A stretch of 64,000 bases of DNA, from contig NZ_JAJAVG010000008.1 in the NCBI RefSeq assembly GCF_020531915.1, positions 62,001 through 126,000 on the forward strand, written 5' to 3'. This document shows, one piece after another, positions 54,347 to 64,000 of the stretch (positions within the stretch are counted from its first letter, which is position 1; the number at the start of each line of letters is the position of its first letter). The translations under genes were made by a program, and so were the position numbers. Origin of the DNA: Methylovorus mays. Lineage in GTDB: Bacteria > Pseudomonadota > Gammaproteobacteria > Burkholderiales > Methylophilaceae. The notes under the pieces were generated by a model. The model ran no database searches, was not told where the DNA came from, and saw nothing but the letters and a program-made list of their open reading frames with translations.

Positions 54347-56899
54347 ATGAATATCCCCAAACTCACCGTGAACAAACGCATGCTGATCTTGCTGTTTGCG
54401 GCGTATCTCGGCCTGGCGGGCTTTGCGGGCTGGGCGTATGCGTACTTAAGCAAGCTGCAGGCGGGGGCGAGTGTGGTGAACCTGAATGCGGTGCCTAGCC
54501 TGGAGACCCTGGGGCGGGAGAAAGCTTTGTTTGGGGATCTGCGTTTGCAGATTTCGGCGTTTATTCTGAATAACGACACGGCCAAAAAAGCCACGCTGGA
54601 TAAGGAAATTCAGCAATCCATCACTGAACTCAAGGCCGGGCTGGCGAATTACCACCGCCTGATTGCCGACCCGCAGGATGCAGCACTGCTGAAAAACGCC
54701 GAGCAGGCGATGCAGCGTTATCTGCCGCGCATTGATGAATCACTACAGTTTTCGCGTGATAACGCGTTTTTTGAGGCGCGCGAATCGTACATGGATAACA
54801 TGGAATATGCCGACCGCGTGGATGCGGCGCTGAAGGCGCTCTTCAGCTACAAGAGTCAGCTGGCGCAGCAGGCGGTGGCGGCCACGCAGGCGGCGTTTGC
54901 GCACACCATGCTGATTGGCGGCATTGTCACGCTGGGCTTGCTGATTGTGCTGAGCCTGATTGGCTACTGGGTGATACGCTCGGTGGAGCGCGAGCTGGGC
55001 GGCGAGCCGCATGCGGCGGCAGAGATGGCGCGGCGCATTGCCGATGGCGATTTGTCGGCGCCCATTACCATTGCCCCGCATGACAAGCAGAGCCTGATGG
55101 CCTCGATGCGCGATATGTCGTACACGTTGCAGCGGCTGATACACGATATGCGCGATCTCTCTGACCGCCACGAGGCGGGCGATATGGATGCGCGCATTGA
55201 TACCACGCCTTACACCGGCGAATACCAGGCGCTGGCAGAGGGGCTGAACCGCATGCTGCTGAATTATGTGCAGCTCATGCAGCAATCCATGGCCTGCGTG
55301 CATGCCTTTGCCGAGGGGGATTTTGATGCGCGGCTACCGGCCTTCCCCGGCAAGCAGGCGATGATCAACACCGGCATTGAAAAGCTGCGGCACAACATTC
55401 GCCAGCTGATGGCAGACATGCAGCGCATGGCGCAAGACCACGATGCCGGGCTGATGGATAGCCGGATTCCGGCGGCGAATTACCAGGGCGATTTTCAGCG
55501 GGTGGCCGAGGGCGTGAATGCCATGGTGGCGCAGCATCTCACCATCAACCACAAGGTGCTGGCGTGCATACAGGCCTTCAGCCGTGGCAATTTTGATACG
55601 CCGCTGGAGCGCTTCCCCGGGCAGCTGGCCTCGATTAACGACAATATTGAAGGCGTGCGTGCCAATCTGAAGGCGGTAATCGACTCGCTCTCGCAGCTGG
55701 CCGCGGCGCATGCGCGTGGCGAGATCGACCAGATGCTGAACCCGGAGGCGTTTGAGGGCGACTATGCCCTGATCATGCAGAGCATGAACCGTACGCTGGA
55801 AAACCACATCACCATCAACCGCAAAACCCTGGCCTGCATGGCGCAATTCAGCGAGGGCGATTTTGATGCGCCGCTGGAACACTTCCCCGGCCAGCAGGCG
55901 TACATCAACCACACCATGGATACCATACGCCACAAGCTGCAGGCGCTGAATGACGATGCGCAGATGCTGGCAGCCGCGGCCAAGGCGGGCAATATCATGA
56001 CGCGGGCCGATGCCAGCCGCCATCAGGGCGATTTCCGCCGCATTATCGAGGGCGTGAACAATACGCTGGAGATACTGGTGCAGCCCATGTTGCAGGTGAA
56101 AACCTCGGCCGAGACTATTCACGTAGCCGCGCAGGAGATCGCGCAGGGCAATGCGGATTTGTCCGCCCGCACCGAGTCGCAAGCTTCGGCGCTGGAAGAG
56201 ACGGCCTCCAACATGGACGAGCTGGCTGACACCGTGCGGCAAAACGCCGCCCGGGCGCAGGAGGCCAATGGCCTGGTGAAAACCGCCGCCGGTGTCGCCA
56301 AGCAAGGCGATATGGTGGTGAACGATGTGGTGGCGACCATGACGGCGATCAACCAGAGCGCGCAGAAGATTGAGGACATCATCGGCGTGATTAATGGCAT
56401 TGCCTTCCAGACCAATATATTGGCGCTGAATGCCGCCGTGGAAGCCGCACGCGCGGGTGAACAAGGCCGTGGCTTTGCCGTGGTAGCGGGCGAAGTGCGC
56501 TCGTTGGCGCAGCGCTCGGCCTCCGCCGCCACCGAGATTCGGCAACTGATAGAAGACTCAGTGAGCAAGGCCAACCAGGGCAGCGCGCTGGTGGCGCAGG
56601 CAGGCAGCACCATGCAGGAGGTGATGACCGCCGTGCAGCGCGCCAGTGAATTCATGGACGATATTGCCGCGTCATCGCACGAGCAGAGCCTGGGCATACA
56701 GCAGGCGCGCATGGCGGTGAACCAGATGGATGGCGTGACGCAGCAGAATGCGGCACTGGTGGAGCAAGCGGCGGCGGCAGCGGAATCGCTGTTGCAGCAA
56801 TCGGATCAGCTGTTTGCCACGGTAAGTGCTTTCCGCCTCAACGCACGCAGGCCGGAGCTGCCCGTGTTGCGAGAACCACTCAAGCTGGTGAATCGCTAG
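54347..56899 (+). CDS. Methyl-accepting chemotaxis protein with four 90-residue HAMP-like repeats
   Basis: An inner-membrane chemoreceptor of 850 residues. TM1 is at about residues 11-34 and TM2 at about 187-212, with a helical periplasmic domain (35-185) that probably senses the ligand. After TM2 comes a HAMP domain, then units of exactly 90 residues: for example [15 protein letters not shown] at 321, [15 protein letters not shown] at 411 and [15 protein letters not shown] at 501, and the linked MDARI/DSRIP/TRADA motifs at 280-555. The signalling tip [20 protein letters not shown] is intact. It lacks the C-terminal NWETF tether. TTAGGAG precedes the ATG. Confidence 0.93.
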   Translation: MNIPKLTVNKRMLILLFAAYLGLAGFAGWAYAYLSKLQAGASVVNLNAVPSLETLGREKALFGDLRLQISAFILNNDTAKKATLDKEIQQSITELKAGLANYHRLIADPQDAALLKNAEQAMQRYLPRIDESLQFSRDNAFFEARESYMDNMEYADRVDAALKALFSYKSQLAQQAVAATQAAFAHTMLIGGIVTLGLLIVLSLIGYWVIRSVERELGGEPHAAAEMARRIADGDLSAPITIAPHDKQSLMASMRDMSYTLQRLIHDMRDLSDRHEAGDMDARIDTTPYTGEYQALAEGLNRMLLNYVQLMQQSMACVHAFAEGDFDARLPAFPGKQAMINTGIEKLRHNIRQLMADMQRMAQDHDAGLMDSRIPAANYQGDFQRVAEGVNAMVAQHLTINHKVLACIQAFSRGNFDTPLERFPGQLASINDNIEGVRANLKAVIDSLSQLAAAHARGEIDQMLNPEAFEGDYALIMQSMNRTLENHITINRKTLACMAQFSEGDFDAPLEHFPGQQAYINHTMDTIRHKLQALNDDAQMLAAAAKAGNIMTRADASRHQGDFRRIIEGVNNTLEILVQPMLQVKTSAETIHVAAQEIAQGNADLSARTESQASALEETASNMDELADTVRQNAARAQEANGLVKTAAGVAKQGDMVVNDVVATMTAINQSAQKIEDIIGVINGIAFQTNILALNAAVEAARAGEQGRGFAVVAGEVRSLAQRSASAATEIRQLIEDSVSKANQGSALVAQAGSTMQEVMTAVQRASEFMDDIAASSHEQSLGIQQARMAVNQMDGVTQQNAALVEQAAAAAESLLQQSDQLFATVSAFRLNARRPELPVLREPLKLVNR

Positions 56900-56905
56900 A
56901 GTTCA

Positions 56906-56924
56906 GCGGGGCGACTCGCCCCGC
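56906..56924 (+). other. GC-rich hairpin after the MCP gene
   Basis: GCGGGGCG and CGCCCCGC form a perfect eight-base stem around ACT, seven bases after the MCP stop. No T-run follows, so it is not a standard terminator; it may be an mRNA stability element or part of a Rho-dependent end. Confidence 0.4.
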
Positions 56925-56963
56925 GCGCCATCCCATCCAGCGTCCGTTCAAATATCAGCAGGC

Positions 56964-58178
56964 TTACACAACCGCCGCTGCCATCTCGGCGCGGGCGGCC
57001 TCGGCCACTGCGCCTGCTACCTTCTCCAGCAGGCGGGGGTCAAACGGCTTGGGGATAATGTAGTCGCGGCCAAAGTGCAGCTCGCTAATGGCATAGGCAT
57101 CAAGCACCGCCTGCGGCACCTCTTCACGCGCCAGTGCCGCCAGCGCATGGGCGGCGGCCACCTGCATGCCGGTGGTGATCTGGCGTGCCTTGGCATCCAG
57201 CGCGCCGCGAAACAGATAGGGAAAACACAGCGCGTTATTCACCTGATTGGGGAAATCAGAACGGCCGGTGGCCATGATGATGTCATCCCGCACGGCCATG
57301 GCGGTGGCAGGCAGAATTTCCGGGTCCGGGTTTGCCAGGGCAAATACCACGGGCCTGGGCGCCATCAGCGTGAGCAGGTCTGGCGGCAGCGCATTGGCCG
57401 CGGATACGCCGACAAACACATCGGCACCCGGCATCACATCGGCCAGCGTGCGGGCGGAAGTCTCGCGCAGCAAGTCGCGACCGTATTCGCTGATGTCGTC
57501 ACGGCCCGCATGCAACACGCCCGCAATATCCACCAGCACAATATCCTGCGCGCCCATAGCCTTGAGCAGCCGGGCGGTTGCCATGCCAGCGGCCCCCGCG
57601 CCCAGAAACACGATGCGGGCCGTGGGCAGCGTTTTGCCTTGCAGCTCCAGTGCATTCAGCAGCGCCCCGGTAATAATCGCCGCCGTGCCGTGCTGGTCAT
57701 CATGAAACACGGGGATATCGAGCCGGGCCCGCAGCTCGCGCTCTATGCGAAAGCAATGCGGGGCGGCGATATCTTCCAGATTGATGCCGCCAAACGTCGG
57801 CGCGATATTCACCACGGTCTCGATAAAGCTTTCGATGCTGGGCGCGGTGACTTCAATATCAAACACATCAATATTGGCAAAGCGCTTGAACAGCACGGCC
57901 TTGCCTTCCATCACCGGCTTGCCCGCCAGCGCACCGACATTGCCCAGGCCGAGCACGGCGGTGCCATCGGTAATCACCGCCACCAGATTGCCTTTATTGG
58001 TGTAGCGGTACGCGGCGGCGGGATCCTGATAGATGGCCTTGACCGGCTCGGCGACGCCGGGCGTATAGGCCAGCGCCAGGTCAGCGGCGGTGGCGCAGGG
58101 CTTGCTCGACTCCACCGAGAGTTTGCCCGGTGTGGGTAATGCGTGGTAATCCAGGGCGCGTTGTTTCAGATCCGGCAT
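56964..58178 (-). CDS. NAD(P)-dependent malic enzyme, short form
   Basis: Decarboxylates malate to pyruvate with reduction of NAD(P). The 404-residue product starts MPDLKQRALDYHALP; GGAG lies upstream of this ATG and the longer frame start is not favoured. Motifs are YTPGVAEPVKAIY, the metal and substrate region with DDQHGTAAII, and the nucleotide loop FLGAGAAGMATARLL. The phosphotransacetylase-like domain of MaeB is absent, so this resembles the short bacterial malic enzymes. It is convergent with the MCP gene and follows the metal-efflux genes on the same strand. Confidence 0.93.
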   Translation of the reverse strand: MPDLKQRALDYHALPTPGKLSVESSKPCATAADLALAYTPGVAEPVKAIYQDPAAAYRYTNKGNLVAVITDGTAVLGLGNVGALAGKPVMEGKAVLFKRFANIDVFDIEVTAPSIESFIETVVNIAPTFGGINLEDIAAPHCFRIERELRARLDIPVFHDDQHGTAAIITGALLNALELQGKTLPTARIVFLGAGAAGMATARLLKAMGAQDIVLVDIAGVLHAGRDDISEYGRDLLRETSARTLADVMPGADVFVGVSAANALPPDLLTLMAPRPVVFALANPDPEILPATAMAVRDDIIMATGRSDFPNQVNNALCFPYLFRGALDAKARQITTGMQVAAAHALAALAREEVPQAVLDAYAISELHFGRDYIIPKPFDPRLLEKVAGAVAEAARAEMAAAVV

Positions 58179-58238
58179 AAGCTTTTCTCCACGGCATTGA
58201 TAAGACACCTTAGCCTGTAAGCATCAACCCTGCCAGCC

Positions 58239-58574
58239 TTAATCGCGCTGCGTAGTAGGCGTGTATTGCCCGGCCAGCAACAGCGGCAACACGCGGTATT
58301 CCACGGGGAAGGACACCGCGCCCTGCGCCAGCCCGGCGGCCAGTGCCTGCAGCTCGGCGGCCTCGGCCTGCACGCTAAAGAGGCAACGCCGCGTGGTGCC
58401 CAGCACTTGCTCGCGCAGGGAAAGCCCACCTTCGGGCTGACCATGCAGGCTGATCATCTGGCTGCTGAAGCGCACGCCGGGCAGGGCCTGGATCAGGTAA
58501 TCCACCATCTGCTCTTCGTGCTCCGGCTGTACGCTTACTTGCAGCACAGCCATGGTTGTCATGGACTCTTGCAT
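58239..58574 (-). CDS. DUF3240 family protein of the metal efflux operon
   Basis: A 111-residue protein, start at the ATG that follows AAGGA by seven to eight bases, ten bases after the czcA stop. The fold looks like a PII or ferredoxin-like domain (TTMAVLQVSVQPEHEEQM, then LPGVRFSSQMISLHG). DUF3240 genes are known neighbours of CzcA-type transporters. A regulatory or metal-binding role is likely but unproven. Confidence 0.8.
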   Translation of the reverse strand: MQESMTTMAVLQVSVQPEHEEQMVDYLIQALPGVRFSSQMISLHGQPEGGLSLREQVLGTTRRCLFSVQAEAAELQALAAGLAQGAVSFPVEYRVLPLLLAGQYTPTTQRD

Positions 58575-58584
58575 TGTTTTTTCC

Positions 58585-61500
58585 TTATTTGGCATGCGCA
58601 AAGCGCTGGTAAAGCATGGGTAGAAGAATGAGTGTAAGCACGGTGGAGGTAAACAAGCCACCGATCACCACAATCGCCAGCGGGCGTTGAATCTCCGAGC
58701 CTGGGCCGGTGGCAAACAGCAAGGGCAGCAGGCCAAAGGCGGCAATGCAGGCTGTCATCAGCACCGGCCGCAGCCGACGCTTGGCGCCTTCGATTACCAC
58801 TTCCAGCATGGGCAGGCCTTGCGCGTGCAACTGGTTGAAATACGACATCATCACGACCCCATTAAGCACGGCAATGCCCAGCAAGGCAATGAATCCCACA
58901 GAAGCGGGCACCGACAGGTATTCGCCCGACAGCCACAAGGCAAACACGCCACCTATCATGGCAAACGGGATATTGCACAGAATCAGCGTGGCCTGCCGCA
59001 CCGAATGGAAGGTAGCAAACAGGATGAGGAAGATCATGGCAATGGCCGCAGGCACCACAATCGCCAGCCGCGCGGCGGCCCGCTGCTGGTTTTCAAACTG
59101 GCCGCCCCAGGTCATGGAGTAGCCTTCGGGCAGCTGCACCTCTTTTTGCACACGGGCTTTCGCTTCTTCCACAAATCCCACCAGATCGCGACCGCGCACA
59201 TTGCTGGTGACGATCACCATGCGGGCGCCGCGCTGGCGGTCTATCTTCACCGGGCCTTCCACCCGCTCCAGCTTGGCCACGGCAGATAGCGGAATGTTGC
59301 GGCCGTTGGGCAATGTCAGCATCAGGTTGCCAAAGTCAGCGGCGGACTGGCGCAGGCTCTCGCCGCCGCGCACCAGCAAGGGTGTGCGGCGCTGGCCTTC
59401 CTGCACCACGGAGAGCACTTTGCCTTCGAGCTGCGCACGCAGGATGGATTCGATCTCGGTCATGTTGAAGCCCATGCGCCCTGCCGCCAGCCGATCAATG
59501 GCAATGCGCATGTATTGCACACCGCTGTTTTGCGGGGTGTAGACATCCTGACTGCCGGAGATACCCTGAAGCAGATGCACCAGCTGCTGCGCTTTCTGGT
59601 CCAGCACATCCAGATCATTGCCAAAAATCTTGATAGCGAGATCGCCACGCACGCCGAGGATCATTTCATTCACGCGCATATCAATCGGCTGGGTAAAGCT
59701 ATAGGCCAGGCCGGGCAGCTCTTCCATCACCTTGCGCAGGTCGTTGATCAGGGCCGCTTTATCTGGCTGGCGCCACTCGGATTGCGGCTTGAGGATGAGG
59801 AAGTTATCGGTTTGGTTCAAGCCCATGGGGTCCAGCCCCAGCTCATCGGCACCGGTGCGCGAATAGATTTCCTTTACCTCCGGCACATTCTGCAAAATGG
59901 CGCGCTGCACATTCATGTCGGTGGTGAGGCTCTGCTGCAAATTGATCGAGGGCAGCTTTTCCACACCGACAATAATGTCGCCTTCATCCAGCGTCGGCAT
60001 GAAAATCTTGCCTATCTGCAGATACACCACCACTGTCAGCCCCAAGGCAACAAACGCAGCAATGACAAGGGCTCGGCCGTGAGCAAGCGCCCACCTCAGC
60101 GCCGGTTCATACAGCGCCAATGCCTTGCGCACCACCCAGGGTTCTCCGTGGGGCATCTTGCGCAGCAGAAAAGAAGCCAGCACCGGAATCACCGTCAGCG
60201 ACAGCAGCAGCGAGGCGGAAAGCGCAAACACAATGGTCATCGCCACCGGGCGAAACAGCTTGCCTTCCAGCCCTTCCAGCGTCAGCAAGGGCAGGAATAC
60301 CGTGATGATGATGAGCACGCCCGCCGCCACCGGCACGCTGACTTCGCGCACCGCACGGTAGATGAGATGCAGGCGTGGCAAGCCGGCGCCACGCTTGTTA
60401 TCCGCCAGATGCGAGGCGATGTTTTCCACCACCACCACGGCGGCATCCACCAGCATGCCGATAGCGATAGACAGCCCGCCCAGACTCATGAGATTGGCAG
60501 ACAGGCCAAACTCTTGCATGAGCAAAAATGTGGACAAGGCCGCGAGTGGCAAGATCAGCGCCACGGTGAGCGCCGCCCGCAGATTGCCGAGGAACAGCAG
60601 CAGCAACACCAGCACCAGCACAATGGCTTCCACCAGCGCCTTGGAGACGGTGTACACGGCTCTATCGACCAGACTGCTGCGGTCATAAAACACATGAATG
60701 CTGACACCCTTGGGCAAGGTCGGCTGCATCTCGGCCAGCTTGGCCTTGATGCCGCTCACCACCTGCCGCGCATTGGCACCACGCAAGCCCAGCACCAGGC
60801 CTTCGACCACTTCCTCCTTGGCATTGCTGGTCACCGCGCCATAACGGGTCAATGCGCCTAGCTGGATGGCGGCGACATCGGCCACCCGCACCGGAATGCC
60901 ATCTTCGGTGCGGATCACGGTGTTCTGCACATCTTCCAGCGTCTTGAGGCGGCCTTCGGCACGCACCAGCAGCGATTCCTCACCATCATTCAGGCGGCCA
61001 GCGCCGTCGTTGTTGTTGTTTTCGATCAAGGCATTTTGCAGGGCATCGAGCGTCACGCCGCGGGCATACATGCGCGAGTTATCGGGAATGATCTCGAAAC
61101 TGCGCACCAGGCCCCCCAGCGAATTCACATCCGCCACCCCCGCCACCGTGCGCAGCTGGGGTCGTATCACCCAATCCAGCAGACTGCGGCGCTCGGCCAG
61201 GCTGAGATGGGGTGCCTCCACCGTGAACATGAACATCTCGCCCAGCGGCGTGGTCATGGGCGCCACGCCACCCGACACATCCGGCGGCAGATTGGGCAGC
61301 ACCGCGCTCAGCCGCTCATTGACCTGCTGGCGGGCCCAGTAGATATCAGTACCCTCGGCAAAGTCGATGGTGATATCGGTGAGCGCATACTTCGCCACCG
61401 AACGCAGCATGGTCTGCCTGGGCAGGCCCAGCATTTCCACTTCAATCGGCGCGGTGATACGGGCTTCGACCTCCTCGGGGGTCATGCCCGGCGCCTTCAT

Positions 61501-61653
61501 GATGATCTTGACCTGGGTGGATGAGACATCCGGAAACGCATCAATCGGCAGTTGTTGAAACGCCTGCACCCCGGCAAAGGAGAGCATGGCGGTAAGCACC
61601 AGCATCAATACCCGCTGGGTCAGGGATAAGCGGATCAGGGCTGCCAGCATCAC
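58585..61653 (-). CDS. Heavy-metal efflux RND transporter (CzcA/CusA family)
   Basis: A 1,022-residue proton-driven inner-membrane pump of the HME-RND family. It has the expected twelve membrane segments and two periplasmic loops. The TM4 signature AIGMLVDAAVVVVEN near residue 400 is of the CusA-like A-I-G-x3-D-A-A type rather than the CzcA D-F-G-x3-D-G-A type, which hints at copper or silver rather than zinc, cobalt and cadmium; this is inference. N-terminal SLTQRVLMLVLTAML and the conserved FPDVSSTQVKI are typical. It overlaps the adaptor gene by four bases (ATGA), showing coupled translation. Confidence 0.93.
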   Translation of the reverse strand: MMLAALIRLSLTQRVLMLVLTAMLSFAGVQAFQQLPIDAFPDVSSTQVKIIMKAPGMTPEEVEARITAPIEVEMLGLPRQTMLRSVAKYALTDITIDFAEGTDIYWARQQVNERLSAVLPNLPPDVSGGVAPMTTPLGEMFMFTVEAPHLSLAERRSLLDWVIRPQLRTVAGVADVNSLGGLVRSFEIIPDNSRMYARGVTLDALQNALIENNNNDGAGRLNDGEESLLVRAEGRLKTLEDVQNTVIRTEDGIPVRVADVAAIQLGALTRYGAVTSNAKEEVVEGLVLGLRGANARQVVSGIKAKLAEMQPTLPKGVSIHVFYDRSSLVDRAVYTVSKALVEAIVLVLVLLLLFLGNLRAALTVALILPLAALSTFLLMQEFGLSANLMSLGGLSIAIGMLVDAAVVVVENIASHLADNKRGAGLPRLHLIYRAVREVSVPVAAGVLIIITVFLPLLTLEGLEGKLFRPVAMTIVFALSASLLLSLTVIPVLASFLLRKMPHGEPWVVRKALALYEPALRWALAHGRALVIAAFVALGLTVVVYLQIGKIFMPTLDEGDIIVGVEKLPSINLQQSLTTDMNVQRAILQNVPEVKEIYSRTGADELGLDPMGLNQTDNFLILKPQSEWRQPDKAALINDLRKVMEELPGLAYSFTQPIDMRVNEMILGVRGDLAIKIFGNDLDVLDQKAQQLVHLLQGISGSQDVYTPQNSGVQYMRIAIDRLAAGRMGFNMTEIESILRAQLEGKVLSVVQEGQRRTPLLVRGGESLRQSAADFGNLMLTLPNGRNIPLSAVAKLERVEGPVKIDRQRGARMVIVTSNVRGRDLVGFVEEAKARVQKEVQLPEGYSMTWGGQFENQQRAAARLAIVVPAAIAMIFLILFATFHSVRQATLILCNIPFAMIGGVFALWLSGEYLSVPASVGFIALLGIAVLNGVVMMSYFNQLHAQGLPMLEVVIEGAKRRLRPVLMTACIAAFGLLPLLFATGPGSEIQRPLAIVVIGGLFTSTVLTLILLPMLYQRFAHAK

Positions 61654-62756
61654 TCAGCCCCCAGCCCCAGCCAGCGCCCCTTGATGGCGGCCTGGCCGCT
61701 GACGGCGACTTGCTCCTTGCCGGTGAAGTCGCCATTGATGACGACCTCTTCAAACTGCTCGGACACCACTTCCACCGGCATGGCGCGGAAGCCCTGCGCG
61801 GTTTTTACAAACACATAGGTCTTGCCATCATGGCGGGCAATGGCCGGACGCGGCACGCTGAAGTGCGTGCTGGTACCCAGCCCGCCGATTTCTGCCTCCA
61901 CAAACTGGCCGGGGGCCAGCTTCTCGGTGCCGGTGGTAATCGTGGCACGCAAATGCACGGTCTGGTCGTTCTTGTTCACGCTGCGCACGATGTGGATCAA
62001 CTTGCCGCTGGCGCCGTACTTGGGCACGCTCACCGGCATGCCGACGCTGACATAGGGCAGTACTTCCAAAGGCGCGCTGATTTCCAGCCAGAGCGGATGC
62101 AGGCGGCCGATACGGTATATCGGCGCCGACAGATCCACGCGCTGGCCAACGGCGGCGAGTTGCTCCAGCACCTGCCCGGCGGCCGGGGCGGTGAGCGTAA
62201 TGCCACTCGTCATGCGGCCGGATTTTTCCAGCTGGGCAATCCCACCCGCGCCCATGCCTGCCAGCTGCAAGGCCTGCTTGCGCTGATTGAGCAGCGCGCT
62301 CAGCTCTTCCTGCCCGCTTTGCGTGGTCTGGAAACGGCGCTTGGCGATAATGCCATCCTGATACAGCTCCTGATCGCGCTTGAGGTTGTTTTGCGCCAGG
62401 CGATATTGCGTGAGTGCCTGCAGGTAATCGCGCTGCAGGGCGATCAGCTCGGGGCTGCTGATATGCGCCAGTGGCTGCCCGGCTTTGACATCCTCACCCG
62501 CGGCCACATACAGGGTATCCACGAGGCCGGATTGCGGAGCGGAGACCATGCGCTCCTGCCCGATGGGGATCATGATTTCGGCAGGCAGGCGATGGCTGCT
62601 GACCGGCGTATTGCGCCCCAGGGCGGCGACGCGGATGCCCAGCGTGTTTTGTTGTGTTTCGGTAAAGGCGATATCCGCCGCTTGCACCAGCTGGCCGGGC
62701 AACAAGGCCAGCATCAGGGTCCATATCCACATTGTCTGTTTCATATTCTTCTTCAT
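61650..62756 (-). CDS. RND efflux periplasmic adaptor subunit (CzcB-like)
   Basis: A 368-residue membrane fusion protein, with a signal peptide ending near VQAAD. The family regions are the lipoyl half (MVSAPQSGLVDTLYVAAGED), a coiled-coil hairpin (LQALTQYRLAQNNLKRDQEL), and the second lipoyl half with beta-barrel (LTAPAAGQVLEQLAAVG). It links the RND pump and the TolC-like protein. Its start overlaps the preceding gene's stop by four bases (ATGA). It lacks the N-terminal His-rich metal-binding tail of some CusB proteins. Confidence 0.92.
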   Translation of the reverse strand: MKKNMKQTMWIWTLMLALLPGQLVQAADIAFTETQQNTLGIRVAALGRNTPVSSHRLPAEIMIPIGQERMVSAPQSGLVDTLYVAAGEDVKAGQPLAHISSPELIALQRDYLQALTQYRLAQNNLKRDQELYQDGIIAKRRFQTTQSGQEELSALLNQRKQALQLAGMGAGGIAQLEKSGRMTSGITLTAPAAGQVLEQLAAVGQRVDLSAPIYRIGRLHPLWLEISAPLEVLPYVSVGMPVSVPKYGASGKLIHIVRSVNKNDQTVHLRATITTGTEKLAPGQFVEAEIGGLGTSTHFSVPRPAIARHDGKTYVFVKTAQGFRAMPVEVVSEQFEEVVINGDFTGKEQVAVSGQAAIKGRWLGLGAE

Positions 62757-64000
62757 GGTAATACTCCAACCGCCTGGTTATAGCGGGCAATGTCCCATTG
62801 CAGCTGTATGCGCCGGGTAGTGAGTGCGCGCTCAGCCTCGTAGGCCAGCGCCTGTATGCGCATCAGGCCGACCAGGTCGGTTTCGCCGAGCTGGAAGGCC
62901 TTGTTGGCGAGTCGCAGGTTTTCCTGGGCCAGCGCCTGCTGACGCGTGACCATCTCGAGCTCGGCGCGGCTGACCGTGAGGTTGTGCTCGGCTTCGTGCA
63001 TGGCGGTTTCGAGTTGATAGATCAGGCTGTCGCGAGCACTCTGGGCACGGCCGACTTCCATCTCGGCCGCAGCCTCAATGGGGGCGGCGCGCACCGGACT
63101 ATCCAGCGGAATGCGCAACTTGAGGCCTATGCTGTCGTTAAAGGCATTTTCAAATGGGCCGCGCTGGCTGCGCGCATTCAGGATGACTTGCGGATTTTCA
63201 CGCCGCTCCAGCCGGGCCAGCTCGCGCGCCTGCTGGGTGAGGCCCAGCCGTGACATGGCTTCGCGGTAGTAGGGATGCTGCTCGCTGTAATCTTCCAGCG
63301 CAGACTGCGCTTCATCCAGCTGCTGCGGCATGGTGTGCAAACCCGTGAGGATGATGTAACGATGCCGCGCATGCATGAGCTCGGCCTCGGCCCGCAAGCG
63401 CCCGGTTTCGGCAATGATGCGCTCGTTCTGCGCCAGCATGAGATCGGTCTTGGCAAGCTCGCCCGCCTCAAAGCGCCGCTGCACATCGTGCTCCAGCGCC
63501 ATGGCGGTGTTCAAGCGCAGGTCGGCCAGCTCCAGGGCATTGGCATTCATGCGGATATCCCAGATGGCCTCGCGCACATAGCCAGCCACCTGCAACTTGA
63601 GGCTGTCGCGGCTGGCGGCCAAGTCTTCATCGGCGGCATCGGCCACATGTTTGCGGGCATTGCGCTGGCCTTGCAGCCAGACTGGCAGCTCGACTTCGGC
63701 CTGCCAGTCGCGCTCACCGCGGCCACTGCCGACGGCGTCGTTCTGCGCGCTCATGCCGACGGCAGGTGCCTGTGGCAGGAACGATGTTGCCACGGTGCGG
63801 CGCGCGCGCACTTCGGCCATGCGGGCTGCCAATATCGGCTGGGTAGGGTTACGTAAATAGGCTTTCTCAACCACCTCATGCAGGCTCAAGGCCGCATCGG
63901 GTTCAACAACATCGGTGTGCAGGACATCAGCATGGCGAGCATCGGCGGCCAATGGCGCCGCCAGCACGATCCCGGCCCCCATGCCGCCCACGCATGACAT
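62753..64000 (-). CDS. TolC-family outer-membrane protein (CzcC-like), cut by window edge
   Basis: The outer-membrane channel of the metal efflux operon. In 415 visible residues two repeated TolC-type coiled-coil units are seen, for example LHEVVEKAYLRNPTQPILAA then VRARRTVATSFLPQAP near the start, and LQLTN-like helical stretches such as ALAQENLRLANKAFQLGETD near the end. The frame is open to the right edge; an ATG lies at 63998-64000 but the true start may be outside the window. First gene of the visible operon, followed directly by the adaptor gene. Confidence 0.88.
   Translation of the reverse strand: MSCVGGMGAGIVLAAPLAADARHADVLHTDVVEPDAALSLHEVVEKAYLRNPTQPILAARMAEVRARRTVATSFLPQAPAVGMSAQNDAVGSGRGERDWQAEVELPVWLQGQRNARKHVADAADEDLAASRDSLKLQVAGYVREAIWDIRMNANALELADLRLNTAMALEHDVQRRFEAGELAKTDLMLAQNERIIAETGRLRAEAELMHARHRYIILTGLHTMPQQLDEAQSALEDYSEQHPYYREAMSRLGLTQQARELARLERRENPQVILNARSQRGPFENAFNDSIGLKLRIPLDSPVRAAPIEAAAEMEVGRAQSARDSLIYQLETAMHEAEHNLTVSRAELEMVTRQQALAQENLRLANKAFQLGETDLVGLMRIQALAYEAERALTTRRIQLQWDIARYNQAVGVLP

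Noticed and set aside
59515-60861. Plus-strand frame of 448 codons
   Set aside because: It lies wholly inside the czcA-type gene on the other strand and is rich in His and Gln, a shadow of that gene.

Overview
The window looks like a betaproteobacterial chromosome of moderate-to-high GC content. A member of the Nitrosomonadales, plausibly a methylotroph of the Methylophilaceae, would fit, but that is inference from gene content and order and no marker in the window proves it. Core blocks are panD-rsfS-rlmH-phr, divergent pmbA/darP, mog-thiL, pgpA-pncC, recA-recX-alaS-lysC, two tRNAs, katE, a malic enzyme and a czc-type metal efflux operon.

Layout. Bases 1-22.9 kb are conserved chromosomal genes. 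A HAF-repeat PEP-CTERM protein sits between thiL and pgpA. At 22,963-23,039 lies tRNA-Arg(ACG), whose last 45 bases are repeated exactly at 43,577-43,621. These repeats bound an integrated element of about 20.6 kb. Its left part holds a tyrosine integrase, an AlpA-like regulator, a MobF relaxase-helicase, a TraD/TrwB-type coupling protein and a small ribbon-helix-helix protein, but no mating-pore genes, so it looks mobilizable rather than self-transmissible. A candidate oriT lies at about 28.9 kb. Its right part is a tightly packed defence-like operon: SNF2-type helicase, DUF262/HNH (GmrSD-like) protein, DUF4391 protein, type III methyltransferase (Mod), Schlafen/AlbA ATP-binding protein and type III restriction subunit (Res). 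The genes from helicase to AlbA protein are separated by 16 bases or fewer, and a long inverted repeat separates them from res.

Just beyond the right attachment site are the remains of older mobile DNA: an integrase with its catalytic core deleted (43.7-44.6 kb) and the C-terminal stub of a serine recombinase (44.8-44.95 kb). Next come a 1,237-residue RTX repeat protein, a large-subunit catalase (katE), and an AT-rich island of about 2 kb with an AbiK/DRT-like reverse transcriptase and a small upstream ORF. These are followed by a chemoreceptor built from four 90-residue repeats with a PhoB-box-like site upstream, a malic enzyme, and the czcC-czcB-czcA-DUF3240 operon, which runs off the right edge.

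The strongest candidate for an undescribed system is the six-gene operon at 30.3-42.9 kb. The lone reverse transcriptase at 52.4-54.1 kb is the second.
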